From the NCBI GenBank assembly GCA_028023455.1, contig JAQFVV010000001.1:21373401-21437400 (forward strand): DNA of 64,000 nucleotides. Direction: 5' to 3'. The stretch's first letter is position 1, and every line of letters starts with the position of its first letter. The position numbers and the translations under genes were made by a program. The notes under the pieces were generated by a model. The model was not told the DNA's origin. It was given only the letters and a program-made list of their open reading frames with translations, and made no database searches. This stretch comes from Epiperipatus broadwayi. Taxonomy: Eukaryota > Onychophora > Udeonychophora > Euonychophora > Peripatidae. Positions 24,801 to 36,507 of the stretch are shown in pieces.

Positions 24801-27800
24801 TCATATAACCTATACAAATAAACAATAACTCATATACTAATTTATTATTGTCAATAATATCTCAGGTTATTCTCATATTCTTTAATAATTTAATCTCAGG
24901 TTATTTAAATACATACACTAAGTTTATAACTTTGTATAGGATGAGCATATAATGCTTTTTATGAACCTTCATGTTTTATTCTTAAAAAGACTAACAAGTT
25001 ATTTTACACTTAAGTTACACATATTTTAACACAACTAGTTATCTCTTAGTTCTTATAAAAATAAATAATAATAGTTCTAGACAAAATTATGACTCATAAT
25101 TTAAGACTCATATGTCTGTGATATAATAAAGATAGCAAAGATATTTTATTCCATCCCATCATATCTCAATAAGTTTATTATTCTCAGAAGAAAAGAACAG
25201 GAGAAATGGTACAGATAAATTCAATCAACAATATTATATTTTATATGAAGTATAAGTATTACCGCATCTATTTAGAAAAACATGTAAATCATGATGATGA
25301 TTTTCAATAAATGACAAACAACTAGGTATTAAAATGTAATAGTTAATTTTAATAAACAATCCTATAAAAAATATTCAGTGATAAAACATAATTATAACAA
25401 TAACAAGTTCTCTAAAGATTTCAGATCTTATTGTGCTGTTATATCTATTAAATGTTTTTAATCTGTGTTGGAAAGACCTGTGTGTTACCAAATGAAGTGA
25501 TGAGAGCAACAAATCACTATTGGAGAAGGTTGTATAATATTCTTTCAAAATCTAAAACATTAACTACAGGTAAGATATGGGAATGTTTTATTGCATCCTT
25601 ATATGCCATAATAAGTAATAATCCAAGTAGCAACAACAACATTCTATTATTGGTATCAGAAATTATTGCTTAAATTAACCTTTTAGGTGCAAATAAAATA
25701 TTTACCCTAATTATAGTGTTGTTATCATCCAAATACCCATCTTAATAAGATCTGATGAACATGAATTACTATGCTTTCTAGATTCCATAATATTTTAAAA
25801 CTTCCAAATAGGAGTCTGACTCAACTAATACAATGTTTATGATCATCAATATCATAAGAATACTTTAATGAAATGCCTAGTATTCACTTCATCAGATGAA
25901 TGTGTCTTGAATAAATAGGAAAGTTAAACCTTTATGGTTACTCCACTCTTGATTAAGATATTTTTGTTGCAGGAAAAAAAAACCTAAGGTTGATTTTTTA
26001 AAGAATCAATAAAAACATGTAACAAGTTAACCATTTAACTCAGATGTAACAAATTCCACCTTAATATAAAACTTAATACAATGGATCTTCAATACAAATC
26101 TTATAACAAACATATATATATATATACCAGTTTTATGTATCTTTTTATTACCAATACTTTATGGAGACCTTGATTTGCCATCACAACACTAAAAATAATT
26201 TTAACACTAAATAAACAAGCAGTATAATTATATAATATCCATGAGCTAATCAATGATCTTTAAATAACATTCATGAAAATATATCTAGGCACATTTAAAT
26301 ATTTCAAATCATGTCAAAGACTATTTGAAGTTTTTTAATAATTATAAATTCCACAATAAGTTGTTTGTATCTTAATCTATGTGAGAAAATAGTTGAATTT
26401 TGAGGTTGATTTTTCCAAAACTTATAAACATATCCCAATTATTTATTAGTATTTTATTGTATTTTGTTGTATTAATTAATCTATTTATGGAAATACCTTT
26501 TGTAATTTATAACAACTCTGACATATTTATGGAGATGTTATACTAGTGAATGGTAATCCTTTATCCATAATGCTTACATTATACTGTAGTATCATACACA
26601 AACTAATCCAGTGCTTAAAGTAGCATTAACAGAATGTCCAAAGATTTTGATAGCTTTCACAACCAATGATTTTGATAGCTTTCACAAACATGCAGAAATT
26701 TGATATTCCATAGATTTAAGTGACTTGATAATATCCAGCTATAATTCAGGTCATTTCACTACTATGAGACCAAAAATAGTAATTAATCCAACAACTCAAA
26801 TTTATTTAATAAGACTAGTTTGCAGGTTTGGGTAATTTTTTACACTAATGCAAAATTTATATTATTTTAATCCTTAAATTTTCTATAAATTTTATCATAT
26901 TTTATGCAATCCTGAGGTAGTTGTAGCAAATAACACTTTCAGCAAGCTATTTTAATTTTAGACAAGAGACAAAAGGTTTTTGCAATGCAATCTCAAGTAA
27001 TAATATTCCATAAATAGTTTTATAAAGTTCACTAATGAATGAAAATATTAAATTTTGTTTCTTATAAGTAGTAGCAAATGATTTTTGTTGCCAATATTTC
27101 TTAAATTTCTCTTTTTAGGATGAAGAGAAAAAACATTTGCCAATTTAGCAAATCCCCAGCTACTTTTGTCTTCTCAGCCATGTTATTGAAAACTGACAAA
27201 ATGGTTGATTTCAGGTTTAAAACTTACGTGATCTTAAAGGCATGGTGATTTAAACAAAATTTTACAAATTTTGGTAGGTGATGGTATTTATAAATTGCTA
27301 CCATGTATCCATGATATCATAGAATATTACCCACAATGTTTCATTCTTTAGATTTGTAGAGTAAAAATTTGCTTAAGTTACTATGGAAATAATGTAAAGC
27401 AGGTGATTTCTGAAACAGAAATTTTAAAATAATGATTAAATATTATTTTTGAGATTACATTATTATACCCATTAACCACAAAAATAAACACATAATTGTT
27501 TATTTTATAAATAAATATTAAATTAATATTTATTTTATTAAATTTTAAAGTTTTCAATTTTAAATTAATAATCTGTTTGTCCAATATTAATACCAAATCC
27601 ATTTAATCATTTAACAATTACTCTTGTTAAATTGACTACATTTTAACATAAACTTTCATGCATGCACACATACACATTTAAAAATGTTAAAAAAATTTAT
27701 TCTGGTTAAATATAATATTGATTTGTCTTGCTCTCATAATAGAATTATTACTGTGCCAATATTATCCTAAATGCTATCTTTTACTGTAGTTAATCTAGCA

Positions 27801-28171
27801 TATTCTATTTTGTATATTTTTCCTATAATATTAGTTTTATGTGTTTTATTTGTGTGTGGTTTCATTTTTCAAAAAAATAAATTAACTGTGCTTTTAAAAA
27901 AAATGAAGATGCACTTATTCAGGTATGCTATAATTAATAAAGACTAATCCACAAGACATCTTTGATAATATTATTAATCTATTAAATTAGATAGTATTAT
28001 AAGAGATATAGGAATATCACTTTTTAAATTTATTATTGACCACAATAATATATTAATAAGAATGGAAATTGGTTCTATTTAATAAGCCAATAAAATTTTT
28101 TGTAGTTTATGGTCATGCTTATTAATTTAAATGTCAAAATATCTAGGTTACAATATATATGTAATAAAATT
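24801..28171. other. AT-rich spacer, no gene recognised
   Basis: The 73-codon ORF at 25452-25673 has no known motif. A 19-bp direct duplication (ATTTTGATAGCTTTCACAA) occurs near 26643-26690. Nothing else can be supported. Confidence 0.45.
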
Positions 28172-28515
28172 ATCCTATCCACCCTTAATATTAAAAGAAC
28201 GTAAATAAATTAATTGCTTCAGAATAATACATTTTCAATAATAAAGATTCTTTAATTCTTCTTTTGATTTCATTTCTCTCAAAGAAGACAACCTTAGCTT
28301 CATCAAAATTAATAGTGTGGCCTGTATCTTTTTTATGGACATATAAAACAGAACTAAAATATTTATTTTTAACCCTACTTTTATGAACCTTTATTCTTTG
28401 ATTTAAACTTAAACTAATTTAACCTATGTAAACCTTCTTACAAAAACAAGAGATAAAATACACTACACTAGGAATAATTCTCCAATCAAAAATTTCCTTT
28501 GTATTATTTAATAAA
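28172..28515 (-). pseudogene. PLE endonuclease fragment, left inverted copy
   Basis: Reverse complement of the segment at 28587-28935, so on the minus strand it encodes the same C-terminal GIY-YIG endonuclease piece, interrupted by stops. About 70 bp separate the arms. Penelope-like elements often integrate with partial inverted copies at one end, and this tail arrangement fits that habit. Confidence 0.65.
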
Positions 28516-28586
28516 TTGTTCAAAGTAATACTTCTTTTCCAAGCAATTTTTTTATTTCCAAACAAATTGCTATTTTTACATACACT

Positions 28587-28953
28587 TTATTAAATAATAC
28601 AAAAGAAATTTTTGATAGAAGGACTATTCCTGGTGTAGTGTATTTTATCTCTTGTTTTTGTAATAAGCTTTACATATGTCAGAATAGTTTGAGTTTAAAT
28701 CAAAAAATAAAGGTTCATAATAGTATGGTTAAAAATAAGTATCTTAGTTCTGCTTTGTATGTCCATGAAAAAGATACAGGTCACTCTATTAATTTTGATG
28801 AAGCTAAAGTTATCTTCTTTGAGAGAAATGAAATCAAAAGAAAAATTAAAGAATCTTTATTATTGAAAATGTATTATTCTGAAGCAATTAACTTATTTAA
28901 GAGTTATTTTAATATTAAGAATGGATGGGAAGTAAATGGATTTGTGGGTAGCA

Positions 28954-28957
<4 letters not shown>
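28587..28957 (+). pseudogene. PLE GIY-YIG endonuclease fragment, right copy
   Basis: A 106-codon open piece (28638-28958) that encodes only the C-terminal endonuclease. It begins YFISCFCNKLYICQNSLSL, which aligns with the GIY-YIG core of PLEs (family pattern V-Y-x-I-x-C then Y-I-G-Q-T). Here the YIG glycine is cysteine (YIC), so the enzyme is probably dead. GHSINFDEAKVIFFERN and RKIKESLLLKMY follow, the usual helix and catalytic-glutamate region. No RT domain is attached. The ORF ends GFVGSI just before a (TA)n tract and the LTR element at 29042; its 3' untranslated part seems to continue at 47341, beyond that element. Confidence 0.75.

Positions 28958-29041
<84 letters not shown>
28957..29041. 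repeat. (TA)n microsatellite, insertion site of the LTR element
   Basis: About 85 bases of pure TA end exactly where the 5' LTR begins. The matching (TA)n on the far side is at 47319-47340. Confidence 0.95.
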
Positions 29042-29044
<3 letters not shown>

Positions 29045-30012
29045 GCCCTTTTGTATGGGTCTCCATAAATTGATGTATCAATCTATTTAAAAAATTTTAA
29101 ATTTAAGATATATTTAACTATATGATGTTAATTTTGTTTATAACAATCTTTTAAAAAGTGTAATTAAAGTAATTCATGAGTATTTGATATGTAAAAATTG
29201 TGCTGATGTTTGAGAGAGACATTTCAATGGGAATGATAATGATATATGGTTGGGAAAACTGGCCATGATCAATACTGCATTAATAAATTTAATAAATAAA
29301 TGTTTAAAGTTAAAGTTTTAAAAAGACAAGTTAAAATTAAATGCATATATTTATTGTTGATAAAAATTAATATTTAATAAATGAATATAAATATTTTAAT
29401 TATTAGTATTACATAATAGAAGATTAATATTTGATTTTAATAATATCGAAGTATTATTTTAAAAGTTGTTAGAAGATATTATTTATTTTAAAAATATTTA
29501 TTTTTAAAAAAATGAATTGTTAGTTTATTTTTAGATTATTACAAGCGTCTGTAGCTCTGTTGTAAAAAACAGATGTTAATTAGACACATACACACATGCT
29601 TGGGAGTTTTTTTTAGTAAAGTTGCAAAGCTATTTTAAAAATTCTGTTATAAAATTTATAAATATTATATTGGCTATCATGAGATAAAAATAAAGATAAT
29701 TAATGTGAAATATTAAATCTGATTTTTAAAATACTGCTTAAAAAACATAACGAATAAAAATAGACTTAGTTTGTTTATAAAAATAATCTTATAAAAGTTA
29801 AAAGTGAAATAAAGTAAGAAAGTATATTTTAAAAAAATGTTTAATAGATTTAAATAAATGATAAAGATTAATTTAAGAATTTAATAATGTGATAAATAAT
29901 AAATATTAAATAAGTCATTATTTATTTTTAATTCTGTCTTGTTGGTAAAATATGTAAATAAGCTAGCAAGTCGATTGTTTAATTCACCAATCAAGTGGGA
30001 GTTTTCTTCCGG

Positions 30013-30019
30013 TATAAAA
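30013..30019 (+). promoter_or_regulatory. Probable TATA box in the 5' LTR
   Basis: TATAAAA in the context CCGGTATAAAACC, within one of the few GC-richer patches of the LTR, followed by TTCGGAGGGGACTTGTG, a plausible start region. The 3' LTR copy is at 43965-43971. Confidence 0.55.
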
Positions 30020-30247
30020 CCAAGGTTCAATTGTTCGGAGGGGACTTGTGATTGAAATTCTTAAAGTAAAGGTTGCTATTAGAAATAGCTAAGTAATTAT
30101 AGACGCTCTCAAAATCGTTTTAAAATTATAAGAGAGTAGTTTTTTAAAATAATTTATAAAAAGTTACCAATAAATATGCAGTGTTAATTTATTATAGTTC
30201 CCTATTGATCGTTTTCCTATTGAAGCTCAATTTACTATCAAATAATC

Positions 30248-30379
30248 ATGAAGACATCGTATAAGGATAAAATATATTGGAGACTTTATACTGAAAATTT
30301 AACAAACGCTGGATTAACTAGGAGAGTTTCTAGATGCCTAAAAATAATACGTTGGACTTTGTATAAATTTAAAAGCTAA
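30248..30379 (+). CDS. Small leader ORF in the 5' LTR (43 aa)
   Basis: Starts MKTSYKDKIYWRLY and is basic, with many Arg and Lys. It lies about 230 bp after the TATA box, probably in the transcript leader upstream of gag. The 3' LTR carries the same ORF (44200-44331) at full length with only a couple of residue changes. A distinct giant LTR at 53966 has an ORF at a similar place starting MKKSTFDKIF, and both are preceded by AATC and begin ATGAAGA. This hints at a conserved leader peptide or upstream ORF. No known domain; coding status is inference. Confidence 0.4.
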   Translation: MKTSYKDKIYWRLYTENLTNAGLTRRVSRCLKIIRWTLYKFKS

Positions 30380-33300
30380 TGGTAATTAATTTTTATAAAA
30401 TAGATATTTAAAAGAATGAGAAATACTTCTTTATGAAGAAAGTATTTGTAAATTATAAATCTAAGTATATAACTTAGTAAAGATGATAAATAATAATGAT
30501 TACATAAAAATACTTGCCTTGTTAAGTCTTTATGGTTTAAAAGACTAAATTTTGACAGTTTTAAAAGGCAAATAAATTGGAAATTTAATAGGTAAAGAAA
30601 TACCTATAAATAAAAATTATTATATTATTAAAGTCTGAACGCTGGTCGTATAGAAGACTTTAAAAGTAATCTTACCTAAATATCTGTTACGGAATGCGCA
30701 AATCAAATATACGTGGATATCCAAATCAATTAAAATAATTAAACAAGAACTTTATAAATTATAGACTAATACTAAAAAAAATAATAACTTTAAAATAATT
30801 TTCTTTTAAAGAAAAGAATATGGATCATATAAACTATTTTAATTATTATTTTGTTCTTATGGTGGAACTGACTTTTATTTTATTTTTTTTTTAAAAAAAA
30901 GAACGTTTTCATTTATTCTCATAAAAACTTTTAAAAAACACGTGATGTACCGGAAAAGGAAGTAATGTTTGGTGAAAATTTGTGCCTAGGAAAAAGAACA
31001 ATTATAGCTGGAAGAAGACACCGTTGGATGTTATGTAATATGTTTTATTTATTAACTAACATAAATATTTCATTAATTATTGATTTATTAAAGATAGGAA
31101 AGGTACATTTACATTTTTTTAAAATAATAACTAAATACTAATATAACTTTTTATTGCATAAAGTTTATTTTATAATTATACAACACGTAATATTTTAAAG
31201 AATAATTGTTGAGTGTAAATGTGAAATTATTTTGTAAAACTGAAATCTTGGAGGACATCGTGTGACGGACTGTACATTGAAGTATCATTTATGGTAAAAA
31301 TTGTGTAATAATAATAATAATTTGATGTATTTACTATGTTTTCTTTAGATCAACCAAATGTTATATGATTATTGAATGAATGTATTAATGTTTAAATAAT
31401 ATACACACATAAGATTAATAATAGCAGTTTTATTTTAATATGCATATTTTAAATTGATGATGTAAATTTAGTACAACGTAATATGAGAACCTAGAAATAA
31501 TTATATGATTCTTTCTTGAATAAATTTTAATGTTTCTGTTACAATATTAGGAATTAGATTTTATTAGCGTAAGTTATTTATTTTTCTTTTAAAGTTAGTA
31601 AGAAGTATATAAAGTCTATATTTTTATTTTTATTTTTATTAGATAAGAAAGTTAATTTTACATAGAAATTTATATCTTGATTGAAGGCTTATTGTATATA
31701 GAGGATGAGGTATAAGAGAGTTTGGATCGTTATTATTATTTTTTTTTTTTTGAAATTGGTCATTTGTTTTTCTGAAATTAAATAAGGTTAAAATGACTTT
31801 TGTAGATAGAAGTTTTTTAAGAAGGAATAAGAATAACAAGTAAAGAAGAGTAATAATTTAAATAGAAAAGAATCATAGAATTTTATTTAACATAATACTT
31901 TATAAAATTTGAAATTGTTGAATAATTTAAAATGTTATTTTTAAAAGAACATATACCTATTGCATATTTTGATAAGACATGTAGTATGACATTATATCGG
32001 AATGAAATAAACAGTGATAATCAATAATTGTTATTATATTACAAAGTTATATCAGTTTATACATTAATTGATCTTTGAGTAATATTAATGGTACATTTAA
32101 TACATACTAGTACATTATAATATAAATAGCAGTAAGACTTAAGTGAAATAGCATTTTTAATTATTAAAGTTTGTTTATTTACATACATGCTACATGAATG
32201 ATATCTTACATAAAACCTTTTCTTATATTAATTGATAACAAATGATTTTTTTTTATTAAAATTAAAGTCATAAACTTAATTAAATGTTATTGATAGAACA
32301 TTTAATAAATGTATAAATTATCTACTTATGATTATGGAAATAGTAACAGTGTAAAAAAACTTGTATTATTATTTTTCTTATTTTTGTTTATTTTCTTTAG
32401 TTCCATTTGTAAATGTAAATAGTGTAAATAAGTTATTTGTTAAAGTTGATGTAAATAAATTTGTTAAGTTGTTTTAAAAGATGTGTCGAATTCATTATTT
32501 TACACCACAGCATTTGACAACAGATAATTTGAATAAACATAATATTTGCACAATATGAATTTATTATTTTATTATTTGAGAAAGAAACACAATATTTTCT
32601 TAATATAATTTATAGAAATTGATTGACATTAACATATAATATTACAATGGTCATAAAGTAATTATAATGCACAATATAAGAGTATAAGATTATTTATTGC
32701 CACAGATTGTTAAATTATAAGATTTTGGTCTATTTTAAAATTAAGATACTATATGGAAATGAAAGACATGTATATGATTTACTTATTTTCTTAATGATTA
32801 ATAGTATAATAAAATAGATAAGATTAAGCTATACACTAAAGATTATTATTGTTAGTTATTGTTATTAGAATAAGTTAGGTGTATTTAGGTTTGATATTAA
32901 ATCCCTTATCATTCCTATCTACATGAATTATTATTACTTTAAGATAATTAGAAGAACCTGAGATCATTTAATTATATTTCCTTAACAAAAGATTGAGATT
33001 TATTTATCTATTATTATTAAAGATAGTTCATTTATAAAAGTCATAAGAGTGCTGTAGAGTTAGTAATGAGATAATAAAGAGGTAATAGTATTCTTATGCC
33101 ATTGAGACAGTGTCTTGGAAAGACATTGACTCAATGTAAATCTGATTACCAATTGTAACTTCACTTCACAGTCTCATGATTTTAGTAAATATTTATTTAA
33201 TTAGTACATAATATTGAACTATATTAATTTTTGATAAGTTTGTAATAAATCTGATAAGTTATAATATTATAAAAATATATTAAAGATAGTTGTACATATT

Positions 33301-33390
33301 TTAGCTGAGCATAATGATTTAATTGAGCTAGTCATATTTTAAATTATATCATATATCGAGAAGTGAGGGTACAAACGGTAGTTAGGATTT

Positions 33391-33408
33391 TGGCGCCCAA
33401 ACGTTTTA
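33391..33408 (+). promoter_or_regulatory. Primer binding site, tRNA-Lys type
   Basis: TGGCGCCCAAACGTTTTA begins 17 nt after the LTR end. The first twelve bases match the tRNA-Lys primer site (TGGCGCCCGAAC) at eleven positions. This is where the tRNA would prime minus-strand DNA synthesis. Confidence 0.8.
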
Positions 33409-34062
33409 GGCCTAGATATTTAGTTAAGGATTAGGATATACATAATTTAGGGTTGGTATATGTTAGGGGAATAGAGTGATAGGTATAGATTTGTTAGTAA
33501 AAATAGTGTATGGGTTAAAATGTATAATTTAGGAATTAATGATTAGTATATTTATTAAATATAAATAGTTTAGTATTTTTATAATAGTAGTTATAAGTGA
33601 TTAGATGTTAATTATAAAATTAAAATAAAAATCTTATTAGTAAAGTTATTATATTTTCATGTGGTATCTATAATATGATTATTTAAAAAATTAAATACTA
33701 AGTTAATTTTAAATTAATAAGCAAATAAATATGTAAATGATGAAAATGTGGCAAATAATTATTTTGTAATATGACCATGTCAATTCTTAAGATATTTTAA
33801 AATGTATATTGAATATAATATATTATGTGCAAATTGTCTGTGGATCATAGGTGTGAAGATAATGACATGACACAATTTTGTTATTCGTAGTTATATAATT
33901 AGTTTATAATAAATAGTGTAGAGTTTTCAAAGATGATGTTTTGTGATTAATTGTAGAAGTGAATTGAGTGGAGATGGAAAGGTTGATAGGGAATTATTAT
34001 TTTTGAAATATTGATAATAAGTACTGCATACTAATAGAATTGAATTTTAAAAAAATATAGAA
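33409..34062 (+). other. Untranslated leader between PBS and gag
   Basis: About 650 bp of AT-rich, non-coding leader. Packaging signals would be expected here but none can be recognised. With the long R-U5 this makes a leader of roughly 4 kb ahead of gag. Acceptor-like TTTTCTTTAG sequences near 31339 and 32400 raise the possibility of splicing within it. Confidence 0.6.
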
Positions 34063-36459
34063 ATGAATAACTGGGATAAAGATTTAGAAGTTGAGATGTC
34101 TAATTTTATTGTTGAGGATAATAGTTGTGAGGAGAGAAAAGAAGGGGAGAAATTAGTAGATTTTGAGACAATATTAGAAAATACTCAAAATATGGATAGT
34201 GAAATAGAGGAGGAGGAAGAGATAATTTTTAAAACAGTAGAGAAAGAAGTAGTAAAAACTGAGAAAACTATAGAGAACTTCTCAATGTTTGATTTTATGA
34301 AACATTTTGAATTAATGAGTCAAGGTATTATTAATTCAGTGAAAAATGAGAGTAATTATATTAAAGAAGAAATGAAAGATTCTTTAAAAGAAGAAATGGA
34401 AAAGGAGAGTCATAAAAATAGTCTTAGATTTGATGCTATTAAAGAAGAAATGAAAGAGGAGAGTAATAAAAATAGTCTTAGATTTGATGCTATTAAAGAA
34501 GAAATGAAAGAGGAGAGTAATAAAAATAGTCTTAGATTTGATGCTATTAAAGAAGAAATGAAAGATTCTTTAAAAGAAGAAATGGAAAAGGAGAGTCATA
34601 AAAATAGTCTTAGATTTGATGCTATTAAAGAAGAAATGAAAGAGGAGAGTAATTCTATTAAAAAAGAAATGAATATGAAGTTTGATACTCTTAGAGAGTA
34701 TATAAATAAAAATAATATAAAAGTAGAATCTCTTGAGGAAAATATTAGAGAAGTTAAAGAAAACTTAAGTAAAGATAGAGAAGAGATAAGATTTTGTATA
34801 GACAATATAAATAAAAAGGTTGAGGATAATTCTGAAATTGTAAAGAATTTTAAAAAAGATGTAGAAGATAAAATGAATAATCTGGATATAAGATTTAGTA
34901 AAAATGAAGAAGTAGTTGAATCTTTAAAGTTAGAAGTAATAAAAATTGATGATAAAAATCAGGAATTGTTAGAAAGAAAATTTTGTGAATTTTCAGAGAG
35001 TACGATTAAAAATTTGAAAGATCAAATAGCAGAATCTATTGATCAATGTAGGATAAATAACAATGATTTAGCTTTAAAAATTGATAGCTATAAATTAAAA
35101 GTTGATAGTGAGATTTGTGAGGTTAAAGACCATGTTAATAATGTTAGTGAAGATATTAAAAGTGTTAGGAGTGCAATAGTTCAGACTAAAGAAGATATAA
35201 AAGATGAAATAGAGAAGGAACTAATTGAAAAATTTAAGGAACTAGATGTTAAAAGAATCGATGAACATAAATATCGATCAAAGGTAGGAGAAAATTTAAA
35301 ACGTATGCAAAATGATATAAAAGAGCATGCAGGTATGTTAGAACTAAATAATGATAAATATAAAGAAATCTTAGATAAGAATTTGGATGAATTTAGGAAG
35401 GAACAGAAAGGATATGTCAAGCAAGTGCTTGAACAAATGGATTTAGAGGGGAAATTTCAACAGATGTATGACCAAATAGAGATAAAAAATGTAAATAATA
35501 CAAAGACAGAAGTATTAAAAGGGAGAATAAGTGATAAGACATATGATGATTATGTTAATTCATTAAGAATAGATAAAGTAGAATCGGTAAGGAAGGGTAA
35601 TAGTAATCAGTCAGAAAATACTATTGTGAAAGAAATTGATAGTAGACCAAGTAGAGAAGTGGTTAATTGTGAAGGAAATGCCAATAATTCAATGGCTTTA
35701 CGTTTTATGAAAGTCAAACCATTTAAAGGAGAGTATATGGAAAATCCCTCAGAATTTTTAAATAATTTGGACGAATTATTTTCCATATGTTCCTTGTCAG
35801 AAAAAGAAAAAGTGGCAGTGTGTAGCAATCATTTGTATGGAATTGCCAAAGATTGGTGGCAATCACTGTTTGAGAAACCAATAACTTACGGCGACTTTAA
35901 GTGTTTTATTGTTGGGAGTTTTTGGAACTCTGATAAACAAGATTGCATCAGATACCAAATTACTCAAGAAAAATACCATATTAGTAAAGGCAGCTATACA
36001 AGCTTTTTCAGAAATCAAGCTGTTCGGTTGAAAACGTTGACTGCTTGTCCATTATCAGAAGGACAGATTGTAAGAATTGTAAGGCATAACTTACCTAAAA
36101 ACGTTGAACAGTTGTTGATAGCTGCTGATCGTGGTTCAATAGAAGAAGTATCTGAGGTATTAGATGCTCTTGAAGTAGCTGAATTATCTATGGATAATAG
36201 ATTTAAAGTAAACAAGGATAGAAATAATTATCCGTTAGCAAATATCAATGTTAACAATGGTGTGAGACCTTCTGCAGGGTATAAAAGGAGATTTGAGTAT
36301 AGAGGTAGAGATAGGATGTCTCCACATTTAAAAAAATTTGTTAAATTTGATACATTTAGAGACAGAAGTGATGATCAAAATAATCAGCCTTCTACTAGTG
36401 GTGTGACCACAATTTTAAAAAGACCAGCTAATAAAGCCAGTAGTAAGAAATTAAACTAG
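34063..36459 (+). CDS. gag: Gag polyprotein of the LTR element (798 aa)
   Basis: Structural protein that would build the retrotransposon particle. The acidic N-terminus (residues 1-90) is followed by a long coiled-coil region (about 95-500). Part of this is made of near-identical repeats of an IKEEMKEESNKNSLRFDA-type unit at about residues 97-205. A retrotransposon Gag capsid domain lies at about residues 548-710 (FLNNLDELF, KDWWQSL, FRNQAVRLKTLTACPLSE). The C-terminus is basic (RRFEYRGRDRMSPHLKKF) and lacks a CCHC zinc knuckle, so RNA binding probably rests on these basic residues. At nearly 800 residues it is long for a Ty3/gypsy Gag, mostly because of the coiled coil. The start was chosen as the first ATG of the frame (AGAAATGAATAAC). 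It ends at a TAG directly after a slippery-type heptamer; pol follows in the -1 frame. Confidence 0.92.
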   Translation: MNNWDKDLEVEMSNFIVEDNSCEERKEGEKLVDFETILENTQNMDSEIEEEEEIIFKTVEKEVVKTEKTIENFSMFDFMKHFELMSQGIINSVKNESNYIKEEMKDSLKEEMEKESHKNSLRFDAIKEEMKEESNKNSLRFDAIKEEMKEESNKNSLRFDAIKEEMKDSLKEEMEKESHKNSLRFDAIKEEMKEESNSIKKEMNMKFDTLREYINKNNIKVESLEENIREVKENLSKDREEIRFCIDNINKKVEDNSEIVKNFKKDVEDKMNNLDIRFSKNEEVVESLKLEVIKIDDKNQELLERKFCEFSESTIKNLKDQIAESIDQCRINNNDLALKIDSYKLKVDSEICEVKDHVNNVSEDIKSVRSAIVQTKEDIKDEIEKELIEKFKELDVKRIDEHKYRSKVGENLKRMQNDIKEHAGMLELNNDKYKEILDKNLDEFRKEQKGYVKQVLEQMDLEGKFQQMYDQIEIKNVNNTKTEVLKGRISDKTYDDYVNSLRIDKVESVRKGNSNQSENTIVKEIDSRPSREVVNCEGNANNSMALRFMKVKPFKGEYMENPSEFLNNLDELFSICSLSEKEKVAVCSNHLYGIAKDWWQSLFEKPITYGDFKCFIVGSFWNSDKQDCIRYQITQEKYHISKGSYTSFFRNQAVRLKTLTACPLSEGQIVRIVRHNLPKNVEQLLIAADRGSIEEVSEVLDALEVAELSMDNRFKVNKDRNNYPLANINVNNGVRPSAGYKRRFEYRGRDRMSPHLKKFVKFDTFRDRSDDQNNQPSTSGVTTILKRPANKASSKKLN

Positions 36460-36507
36460 AAAGGTCTTTGTATGTTAGTTCCTCTTTGCAAGGACCCGGT
36501 GCTAACA
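36450..36507 (+). promoter_or_regulatory. Probable -1 ribosomal frameshift signal at the gag-pol junction
   Basis: The last gag codons are TTA AAC TAG, giving the heptamer ATTAAAC (36450-36456), one base from the classic TTTAAAC. A 6-nt spacer (TAGAAA) follows. Then an 8-bp stem: GGTCTTTG (36463-36470) with CAAGGACC (36489-36496), including one G-T pair. The loop segment TGTTAGT (36473-36479) can pair with GCTAACA (36501-36507), which would make a pseudoknot. The pol frame is open from 36447, so a -1 shift here joins gag to pol. Confidence 0.75.

Larger units (their letters stand above)
29042..33373 (+). repeat. 5' LTR (4.33 kb)
   Basis: Begins TGTGCCCTTTTGTATGGG and ends GAGGGTACA, giving TG...CA termini. 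It matches 42995-47318 along its whole length with scattered substitutions and short indels, for example in A or T runs. A TATA box lies near 30013, so U3 would be about 1 kb and R plus U5 over 3 kb, which is very long. It contains a 43-codon ORF (30248-30379). Confidence 0.95.

Noticed and set aside
25452-25673. 73-codon ORF starting MFLICVGKTCVL
   Set aside because: Contains a GKT tripeptide but no P-loop pattern, no neighbours and no supporting signal.
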